The notes under the pieces are model-generated. The model was not told where the DNA came from, searched no databases, and saw only the letters and a list, made by a program, of their open reading frames with translations. The position numbers and the translations under genes are program-made. Below are positions 1 through 5,246 of a DNA stretch of 6,866 nt, one piece after another (position 1 is the stretch's first letter; each line of letters starts with the position of its first letter). Source of the DNA: Selenomonadaceae bacterium UBA3796 (lineage in GTDB: Bacteria > Bacillota > Negativicutes > Selenomonadales > Selenomonadaceae); assembly GCA_002369175.1 (NCBI GenBank), contig DFES01000034.1, forward strand, positions 1 to 6,866. Reading direction: 5' to 3'.

Positions 1-34
1 TCCCCAGGTGGCTGGAAATGGAACGGAATTTTTC

Positions 35-205
35 TTACCACACCCGCTTGAACTGCACGGATGCGGAGATGTCCTTATCATGAGCCCCTTTCTGGAGCTG
101 CGCTTCTCCGTTCAGGAACCAGCCCTTGGCAAATTCCGTCTCCCCGGACAGGGAGAGAATGAAGTGGGTCTTATCCTGACTGTTCCGCAGGGTGTAGGAA
201 TATCT
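35..205 (-). pseudogene. Orphan 3' tail of an outer-membrane beta-barrel (autotransporter-like) gene
   Basis: Translating the minus strand directly after the peptidase stop gives 56 open codons, beginning RYSYTLRN and ending SVQFKRVW before a TAA at 35-37. The segment alternates polar and hydrophobic residues in short beta-strand-like runs (FILSLSGE, GWFLNGEAQLQKG, DISASVQFKRVW). It ends in an aromatic residue with hydrophobics at alternating positions, as in the C-terminal strand recognised by the Bam machinery in autotransporters and other outer-membrane barrels. The fragment has no start codon or ribosome binding site of its own and is far too short for a barrel of 250-300 residues. It lies in the same frame as the upstream peptidase gene, separated only by that gene's TAA. 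It is most likely a remnant left by deletion or fusion. The barrel assignment rests on pattern, not on a search. Confidence 0.6.
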
Positions 206-2236
206 TTATTTTTGACTGAGCCATTCTGCGATGCCTTTATAATTGAAATACAAATTGTCAGCCTGATCTCCAAAGGGATAGTCCACCTTTACCGAGTGCT
301 CATCGCTGGTGAATTTTCCCTCTGTCATCCTGCCCAATTTTTTCCAGCCTGACATATTGGCCACATGGCCATATGCATCCAGGAAGGGCGTCACCACACA
401 ATCTCCGCCGCCCGGCTGCTCGCCGATGATCTTGGCCAAGCCGCCGGTCTGGGCGAAGAAAGGAAGGGCGTTGGCGCAGGAATAGGAGAAACCGCTGGTC
501 AGGATGTAGAAATCATATTGCCCCCCAAAACCGTCATGGTCATCGAACTTGCCGTCCAAGTTCGTGTCCACATGGTACCACTCGGAGCAATAATTCTGAT
601 TCAAGGTATGGAAATAGCTGAGATTCACTTCCCCATCCGGCGACAGGAAGCCCAGGATGGCGGTCAAGGCTCCTGCATGGCCGCCTCCGTTATTGGACAG
701 GTCGATGACCACTTTTTTCACCTTAGGGGACTGTTGGATCTTGGCAAAAGCATCATAGAAAAGCCCAAAAGAGCTCGCATCATACACAGTCTCGTCCGGC
801 ATGCGGTAGTAAAAAGAGTCCTCCTTCCCGCTCTCCGAAAATCTCTCGAAGTAAATGAATGCCGTATCGTCAATGATGTCCACCCTTGAAGAGCCGAAAT
901 CATCCGGCTTCAGGGATTCGATATGGCTTTTTGCCTTGAACAGACGATCCGTGTCCTTGCTCTGCATCCTTTCGACACGGGGATCCAGCTCGATATTCTC
1001 CTCCTTCGTTCCTCTGATCTTCGCGTATTCCTGAGCCTGTTCCAGCCAATATTTGAAAGGCTTGCCGCTGTCATCCCGGAAAATATAGGTCAGCAGGATG
1101 GGATCCAGCTGCAGCTCCTTGCAAGCGGCCTGATATTGCTCATACGTACCCGTTTCCCCGTTCAGAAAGTTTACTCCCTTGTCGGCAACTTTATAGGAGA
1201 GCTTTTGCAACGCCTTTATGGTTGGCTCTATGCCGCCATATGCTGTGATGACTTTCGCTGTATTGATATACGAGCCTGTATCGAAAACACTGTGGCTCAG
1301 CTGTACGCTGTCATGGCCGCTGTCAAAAAGCTTGTAGACCACATCAAGGAACGCATCGGAATTGTCCCGGGCATCCGTGGAAAGGAGCCCTTCCTTCAGC
1401 CCGTTCTGCTCAAAATACTGATCAAAGCTTTCTATGCCCTTTTCCGCTTTATGACCGTAATAGAGGTCGAACAGCAGGCATGTCGTCCCATAGGCATAGC
1501 GCGCATAAGCAGGCGGGATTTCCTTTTCCTTTGAGAACTTCCCGGAATAATAGGCATTGGCATAGGGATTCTGCTTAATGTACGGATTCAGGCTGTGCCC
1601 GTAAATATATCCGATGACGGGTTGGGAGATGTCGTAGAAATGGTCGCCATTGAAGGATAAAATGTTGGCTCCGCTGGGTACGGCAAAGACGTTCTGGAGC
1701 ACCGCGAAAGGCAGCAAAAGCTTCCCCTCATGGGTTGTCATGGATAATCCGTATGCCTGCAGGTCGATGTCAAAACCTTTGGCAGCGGTTTCCCGGGAAG
1801 GATTCTTCCGGGAAACCGCCTGAGCGTTGAATTCCTGCGGCAGCAGGATTCCGTTGGGTAAAGCCCGGTCACCGTAGGAACCGAAAAACGCATCCCAGTC
1901 TTTACAGGTAAGCTTCCCCTTCTCCACATCGAACTCCACGCCAACATGATTGCGCGAAGCCGTAAAGACACGCCCCCCCTCATCCGATTGGAAGGCAACA
2001 TGCCCGTCATATAAAAGGTACAGATATTCCTGTGCAGAAACATAGGGGACACCGTATTCCCCTTCCACATGATAAACCCGCAGGGTATTGTATTTATCCA
2101 GCCTGCTGATATAGACGCGCGAGTCATACGAGCCCGTAACTTCCACAGCTTCCCCCATTGTCGGAGTCCCGGTTACCAGCAGCCAGCCTGTCAACAGACT
2201 GCATATCCATTTTTTTGACCTTTCTTTGCCGTACAT
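206..2236 (-). CDS. Exported S41-family (tail-specific/CtpA-like) peptidase homologue
   Basis: Predicted 676-residue secreted protein. The ATG at 2236 is chosen over one 26 codons upstream because AAGGAGGA lies 5 nt before it and a signal peptide follows directly: basic KERSKK, then a hydrophobic stretch (about residues 10-22), with possible cleavage near GEA-VEV. Residues 50-115 (PYVSAQEYLYLLYDG and onward) resemble stalk-type domains of the copper-amine-oxidase N-terminal kind; this is weak. Residues 120-440 are a mostly helical region I do not recognise. The S41 core spans about 450-655, with VVIDLSNNGGG at 509-519, the region expected to hold the nucleophile, GFSYSCAN, at 582-589 (Ser584 or Ser586), and GEQPGGGDC at 605-613. 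CtpA/Prc enzymes have GKG with a catalytic Lys at the last site; here it is Gly, so a Ser-Lys dyad is not evident. No PDZ domain was seen. A DxNxDG calcium-loop-like insert sits at 557-568. The gene follows the S-component gene by 74 nt. Its substrate is unknown. Confidence 0.85.
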   Translation of the reverse strand: MYGKERSKKWICSLLTGWLLVTGTPTMGEAVEVTGSYDSRVYISRLDKYNTLRVYHVEGEYGVPYVSAQEYLYLLYDGHVAFQSDEGGRVFTASRNHVGVEFDVEKGKLTCKDWDAFFGSYGDRALPNGILLPQEFNAQAVSRKNPSRETAAKGFDIDLQAYGLSMTTHEGKLLLPFAVLQNVFAVPSGANILSFNGDHFYDISQPVIGYIYGHSLNPYIKQNPYANAYYSGKFSKEKEIPPAYARYAYGTTCLLFDLYYGHKAEKGIESFDQYFEQNGLKEGLLSTDARDNSDAFLDVVYKLFDSGHDSVQLSHSVFDTGSYINTAKVITAYGGIEPTIKALQKLSYKVADKGVNFLNGETGTYEQYQAACKELQLDPILLTYIFRDDSGKPFKYWLEQAQEYAKIRGTKEENIELDPRVERMQSKDTDRLFKAKSHIESLKPDDFGSSRVDIIDDTAFIYFERFSESGKEDSFYYRMPDETVYDASSFGLFYDAFAKIQQSPKVKKVVIDLSNNGGGHAGALTAILGFLSPDGEVNLSYFHTLNQNYCSEWYHVDTNLDGKFDDHDGFGGQYDFYILTSGFSYSCANALPFFAQTGGLAKIIGEQPGGGDCVVTPFLDAYGHVANMSGWKKLGRMTEGKFTSDEHSVKVDYPFGDQADNLYFNYKGIAEWLSQK
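215..237. repeat. 23-bp direct repeat, copy 1 (peptidase C-terminal codons)
   Basis: The plus-strand run starting ACTGAGCCATTCTGCG and ending ATGCCTT is identical to 2900-2922. On the minus strand it encodes the last Lys-Gly-Ile-Ala-Glu-Trp-Leu-Ser stretch of the peptidase, close to its stop codon. The flanks stay partly similar on both sides, including the T-rich stretch just before it, so the homologous block is longer than the exact core. Confidence 0.95.
533..568 (-). other. EF-hand-like calcium-loop motif inside the S41 domain
   Basis: Codons 557-568 of the peptidase encode DTNLDGKFDDHD. This has acidic or Asn side chains at loop positions 1, 3, 5, 9 and 12, Gly at 6 and a hydrophobic residue at 8, matching the pattern of EF-hand/dockerin-type calcium loops except for Asp instead of Glu at position 12. 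It lies about 15 residues before GFSYSCAN, where the nucleophile is expected. Calcium binding is inferred from the pattern only. Confidence 0.5.
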
Positions 2237-2241
2237 TTTCG

Positions 2242-2249
2242 TCCTCCTT
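2242..2249 (-). promoter_or_regulatory. Strong Shine-Dalgarno deciding the peptidase start
   Basis: On the minus strand AAGGAGGA is followed after 5 nt (CGAAA) by the ATG at 2236. The alternative in-frame ATG at 2314 would overlap the stop of the preceding gene and put a 26-residue polar leader before the signal peptide. This site therefore decides the start. Confidence 0.9.
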
Positions 2250-2310
2250 GTTCCTACTCTGCCCCAGCAAGGGATTCCGCTGTTTCCGCAAAGTATGTTC
2301 TTTCGTTGTC

Positions 2311-2829
2311 TCAAAATGCAGCACGTCCGATGGCTTTTCTTCCGATATAGAACGCAACCATATTCACAGCTCCTTCCAGCAGGAGTCCCGGCGCGGAAGA
2401 TAATCCGGCGGCAATACTGTCATACAGCAAGGCGCCGAAAAGTGCATAACCCACAGCCATGACAAAGCACGCCAGCACAAGCCCGGCGGCTGTTCGCGAT
2501 TCGCCCCTTGTTTCACCGTGATTTTTCAGCGCAATGTACCAAAACGTATCTGCCATAAGATACTTTATGATGAGCGTAGGGCCAACCCACAGGGGAAAAC
2601 CGCCGAAAAGATCCGCAAATGCCGATCCTAAGCAACCTGCCAGTATTCCCTCCCGCCTCCCGACGAAAAGCACCACCAAAAAAATCGCTGCATCCCCTAG
2701 ATGAGCATAGCCTAAGGGAATCGGAACACGAGGGACAATCGTCATCAAGAAGACGAAGGCTCCCATGACTGCGGTAATGCAGAGCTGCCTTGTGGACAGA
2801 CTAATTTGCGAAGCATGAAACTTTGCCAT
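2311..2829 (-). CDS. ECF transporter S component (substrate-binding membrane subunit)
   Basis: Predicted 172-residue integral membrane protein of the energy-coupling-factor S-component type (similar to the ECF-ribofla_trS/HmpT/PdxU-like group). Such subunits bind a vitamin or precursor and work with a shared EcfA-EcfA'-EcfT module in the cytoplasmic membrane. About six hydrophobic segments are visible: near 15-33, 42-57, 61-76, 80-100, 113-136 and 147-163. Family-like features are IPLGYAHLGDAAIF (37-50), GSAFADLFGGFPLWVGPTLIIK (68-89), and a closing segment with EGAVNMVAFYIGRKA. The ATG at 2829 is supported by CAGGAG 8 nt upstream. The reading frame stays open further upstream to 2967, but those residues are polar, unlike an S component, and overlap the orphan peptidase-tail fragment in another frame. 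The gene is followed 74 nt later by the S41 peptidase gene. No energizing module is nearby, as is usual for group II systems. The substrate cannot be named. Confidence 0.85.
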   Translation of the reverse strand: MAKFHASQISLSTRQLCITAVMGAFVFLMTIVPRVPIPLGYAHLGDAAIFLVVLFVGRREGILAGCLGSAFADLFGGFPLWVGPTLIIKYLMADTFWYIALKNHGETRGESRTAAGLVLACFVMAVGYALFGALLYDSIAAGLSSAPGLLLEGAVNMVAFYIGRKAIGRAAF

Positions 2830-2837
2830 TGGAATCA

Positions 2838-2842
2838 CTCCT
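2838..2842 (-). promoter_or_regulatory. Ribosome binding site deciding the S-component start
   Basis: AGGAG on the minus strand (CAGGAG when extended to 2843) lies 8 nt before the ATG at 2829. The upstream in-frame ATGs at 2952 and 2967 have no comparable site and would add a non-family polar leader. Confidence 0.8.
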
Positions 2843-2869
2843 GATTTCTGAGAACCGATGCATCGGGAT

Positions 2870-2983
2870 CTACCGATCCGATAGTTCCCTTTCTTTTTTA
2901 CTGAGCCATTCTGCGATGCCTTGAAAATAGAACTCGTTTTCCATCTTATCATAGAGAAGTCCTGCACGCAATGTATGGGGGGG
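2870..2983 (-). pseudogene. Orphan C-terminal coding fragment sharing the peptidase tail
   Basis: Between a TGA (2984-2986) and a TAG (2870-2872) the minus strand is open for 37 codons, with a protein-like sequence: AGLLYDKMENEFYF, then QGIAEWLSKKERELSDR, then stop. The part GIAEWLS matches the C-terminus of the S41 peptidase exactly, including every base of a 23-bp core in the same codon phase. The preceding residues (EFYFQG against LYFNYKG) are also similar. An ATG at 2944 would give a 24-residue peptide but has no convincing ribosome binding site. The simplest reading is the 3' end of a lost paralogue or of another gene with the same terminal module. Alternatives are a true micro-peptide or a gene-conversion scar. 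Confidence 0.5.
2900..2922. repeat. 23-bp direct repeat, copy 2 (orphan coding fragment)
   Basis: This copy is identical to 215-237, in the same orientation and about 2.7 kb away. On the minus strand it reads Gln-Gly-Ile-Ala-Glu-Trp-Leu-Ser in the same codon phase as copy 1. It lies in the gap between the PRD regulator and the S-component gene. Confidence 0.95.
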
Positions 2984-3030
2984 TCAAATAATCTGTGGAA
3001 TGTTTCAAGAAGAGTTGACAGGATATCCTT

Positions 3031-5142
3031 CTATTCATGCATCCACTCCCGGTACTTGCTCTGATAGAATTCCTTGAACAGTTTCTCCAGCTCTCCTGCG
3101 ATACGTTCCTGGCTACCTTCATGGAGCACTTCGATGAATCCCCAGCGATCCAGCAGAATCGTGGAGATATAGCCCAGCGTCTCCATGACAACCCCGGAGG
3201 CATGTTCCGGAGCCAGGAGGATCAGAGCCGTCCGAACCTTTTCCCCACCTTCTGCGGGATAGGGAAAACCCTTTCCAAAATGAAGGATACCAATCTTCGG
3301 CAGTTCTACCAAAGGGCTTTTGCAGTGGAGCAGCACCAGGCGGTTGCCCGTGATCAGGGTAGCCGCTTTTTTCTCTCGTTCCCATAGCCCTCGATACAAC
3401 GCAGCCTGGGTTTTTGCATCCCCTCCTGCTGCCTGTCCGGCAATCCGGCATGCTTCCTGGATATCCTTGGCGGTTCGCTCGTAAAAGAAGAAATGCTCCA
3501 TCAAAGACAGGATGGCGCTGCCATATTCCGTCAAGTGAGCCAAAGCCTCCCGAAAATTTCGCTTTGGAACTGCCTGGACAGACGCTTCCCGCAAGAACAT
3601 CTCATTTTGCTGCTGAAGCATCCGCCCGATGACCTGCATATCCGCTTCCCCCAGCATGGGGCTTACCACCACTACGGGCACGGATGCCTTGGGAATAGGA
3701 ACCGTGGAGATAATGAATTCCGGTTCGTGGTGACGAAGGTACTCCTCATCAATATCCAGAGTGGATGCCTGGTCGATGATGCGAATGTTCGCGTACTGCT
3801 TGCGGATGCGGCTGGCCAGGAGCCTGGAAGTTCCCATTCCCGTGGGACAAGCCACCACCACCCGATGCTCTACATGACGGAATTCCTCGGTGTCGGCCAG
3901 CGCGGCTCCCAAATGCATGGCGATATAGGCAATCTCTGCCTCCGGAAGAGGGCAGCCGAGGCTTTTTTCCATTTCTCCCACGGATGCATGCGCCAATTCC
4001 ATGAGTTCGGGATAGTGCCTCTTCATTTCCTGCAACAGGGGATTGCGGATATCCATGTGCATCTTGATGCGGCTCACGGATGGTCCCAGATGATTGACCA
4101 GCCCTGCCAAAAGATTTTGGTTCCGCTGGATATCCCGTCCTGTCTTCTGACTCGCTGTTCGCATGATACTTCTGGCCAGTCGTACCAGATGGTAGTTATC
4201 CATCACCGATACGGTTCCCATGCTCCGCTCCCGGTAACGATTCCTCGCCCCCAGGAGATGCATGGCGATATATCCGATTTCGTCTGCAGGAACCTCGATG
4301 TCAAAAGCGGATGTTATCTGCTGTGCCAAATCGGAGGCTACCTGAAATTCTTTTTTTTGACGGAGTTCCGTGAGAAAATCCCCGTCCATGCGAATCTCTT
4401 CCTGCTGGCGGATGCGCTGGACAGCCAGGGAAAGATGAACGACCAGGCCGACATAGGCATTGTCGGAGAGATGCAGCCCCAGACGCCCTCCCATTTCCCG
4501 GACAAGACCTTCCAATTTGCGGATGATTTCCCCATCCACGAGATCCAGAAGGTACTTGGAAGCATGGGAATTCTTCCCGGAACCTTCCTGGAGGGTTTCC
4601 TGCACAAGATCCAGCAGTTCCTGTTCCCCCATGTTTTCGTAGATATACTGGATGATCGCCCGCCTGAAATCCTGCTCATCCCCTTCAATGTACACGCCAA
4701 GCCCCGGCTTCCGCACCAGGCGCAGGGAATGCTTTTGGAACCACGGCTCCAGCTTGTCCAAATCGTTGCTGATCGTGCCGTCCGTCACCTTCAGTTTTGC
4801 GGCCAGAGAAAAGAGCTTGATTGGCTCGCCGCTGGGCAGAAGGCAGCTCATGATAATGCTCCGCCTCATTTCCGGCGTATAGGATTCCTCCGAGGACTGT
4901 GCCAGGAACGCCCTGAGGGCTGCGAACCCCTTGGAGCCTCCCTCCAGCCAAAGCCCGGAGCCCGCTTTTTTCTCCAGCCGCATTCCATGCTCTGCCAAAA
5001 GCTGTTCCACCTTGGGCAATTCCCTGGAAACCGTCTTCGCACTGACAGCCAATGCCTCGGCAATCTCTCCCGCTGTCATATGAAGCTCTTCGCTCTCGCA
5101 CAAGAGCCTCGCAATCGCAACCGTTCTTGCATCGATGGACAT
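3031..5142 (-). CDS. PRD-containing transcriptional regulator, MtlR/BglG type with EIIB and EIIA domains
   Basis: Predicted 703-residue PTS-controlled regulator. In order: an HTH_11 domain (about 5-65, helix-turn-helix near 22-42), a second Mga-like HTH (about 92-165), PRD1 (about 195-305, with His236 and His295), PRD2 (about 312-420, with His351 and His410), a galactitol-type EIIB domain (about 426-515, with CPTGMGTS and Cys432), and a mannitol/fructose-type EIIA domain (about 543-695, with LLHCKS and His606). The order and length match MtlR/LicR-type activators, which bind DNA and are tuned by phosphorylation from HPr and EII proteins. All expected phosphorylation residues appear present, so the protein looks intact. 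The start at 5142 has GAGGG 7 nt upstream. No PTS permease is in the window, so the sugar or sugar alcohol is unknown. Two wing-helix domains favour DNA-binding activation over BglG-style RNA antitermination. Confidence 0.95.
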   Translation of the reverse strand: MSIDARTVAIARLLCESEELHMTAGEIAEALAVSAKTVSRELPKVEQLLAEHGMRLEKKAGSGLWLEGGSKGFAALRAFLAQSSEESYTPEMRRSIIMSCLLPSGEPIKLFSLAAKLKVTDGTISNDLDKLEPWFQKHSLRLVRKPGLGVYIEGDEQDFRRAIIQYIYENMGEQELLDLVQETLQEGSGKNSHASKYLLDLVDGEIIRKLEGLVREMGGRLGLHLSDNAYVGLVVHLSLAVQRIRQQEEIRMDGDFLTELRQKKEFQVASDLAQQITSAFDIEVPADEIGYIAMHLLGARNRYRERSMGTVSVMDNYHLVRLARSIMRTASQKTGRDIQRNQNLLAGLVNHLGPSVSRIKMHMDIRNPLLQEMKRHYPELMELAHASVGEMEKSLGCPLPEAEIAYIAMHLGAALADTEEFRHVEHRVVVACPTGMGTSRLLASRIRKQYANIRIIDQASTLDIDEEYLRHHEPEFIISTVPIPKASVPVVVVSPMLGEADMQVIGRMLQQQNEMFLREASVQAVPKRNFREALAHLTEYGSAILSLMEHFFFYERTAKDIQEACRIAGQAAGGDAKTQAALYRGLWEREKKAATLITGNRLVLLHCKSPLVELPKIGILHFGKGFPYPAEGGEKVRTALILLAPEHASGVVMETLGYISTILLDRWGFIEVLHEGSQERIAGELEKLFKEFYQSKYREWMHE

Positions 5143-5149
5143 ATCCTTA

Positions 5150-5154
5150 CCCTC
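5150..5154 (-). promoter_or_regulatory. Ribosome binding site of the PRD regulator
   Basis: GAGGG on the minus strand is 7 nt before the ATG at 5142. A second purine run, AAGG at 5145-5148, is only 2 nt from the ATG and too close to serve well. Confidence 0.65.
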
Positions 5155-5167
5155 GCTTTATCAACAT

Positions 5168-5209
5168 AAAAAAGGGAGACCGTCACTTCACCAAAGCAAC
5201 GGTCTCCCT
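5168..5209 (-). terminator. Rho-independent terminator of the histidine kinase gene
   Basis: On the minus strand AGGGAGACCGT and ACGGTCTCCCT form a perfect 11-bp stem around a 15-nt loop, followed at once by a T run (5168-5173, the first base also closing the stem). The hairpin begins 37 nt after the kinase stop. On the plus strand the stem is followed by CTTGCCCTTG, a poor U tract, so it should act mainly on minus-strand transcripts. Only 25 nt separate the T run from the start codon of the PRD regulator. Confidence 0.9.
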
Positions 5210-5246
5210 CTTGCCCTTGTACCGCTTGCGCCATACGCCAGCAACT

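Larger units (their letters stand above)
2830..3030. other. Gap between the PRD regulator and the S-component gene
   Basis: The 201-nt stretch holds the orphan tail fragment (2870-2983), a run of seven G on the plus strand (2977-2983) and a perfect 10-bp palindrome AGGATATCCT (3020-3029) just after the regulator stop. On the minus strand a TATGAT hexamer at 2948-2953 could be a -10 box for the S-component gene, but no good -35 box stands at the right distance. I saw no convincing Rho-independent terminator and no recognisable vitamin riboswitch, although a riboswitch would be plausible before an S-component gene. Confidence 0.6.

Noticed and set aside
1..34. Terminator at the window start after the barrel tail
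   Set aside because: Only a 4-bp CCAG/CTGG pairing is visible and the sequence is cut by the edge; nothing can be supported.
2237..2314. Upstream start for the peptidase at 2314
   Set aside because: It would overlap the S-component stop and place a 26-residue polar stretch before the signal peptide; the strong AAGGAGGA belongs to the ATG at 2236.
2830..2967. N-terminal extension of the S component to an ATG at 2967
   Set aside because: The added 46 residues are polar and unlike S components, there is no good ribosome binding site, and the DNA there carries the orphan tail in another frame. The ATG at 2829 has CAGGAG.
3000..3030. Possible terminator after the PRD regulator (AGAAG/CTTCT arms and the AGGATATCCT palindrome)
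   Set aside because: The stems are short, AT-rich and not followed by a T run, so they do not support a Rho-independent terminator.
2830..3030. Vitamin riboswitch before the S-component gene
   Set aside because: No conserved core of the TPP, FMN, cobalamin or preQ1 type was recognisable by eye, and much of the gap is occupied by a coding remnant.
3493..5169. Long plus-strand open frame (558 codons) opposite the PRD regulator
   Set aside because: It is wholly antisense to an intact, well-recognised regulator; no domain, ribosome binding site or compositional sign supports it.
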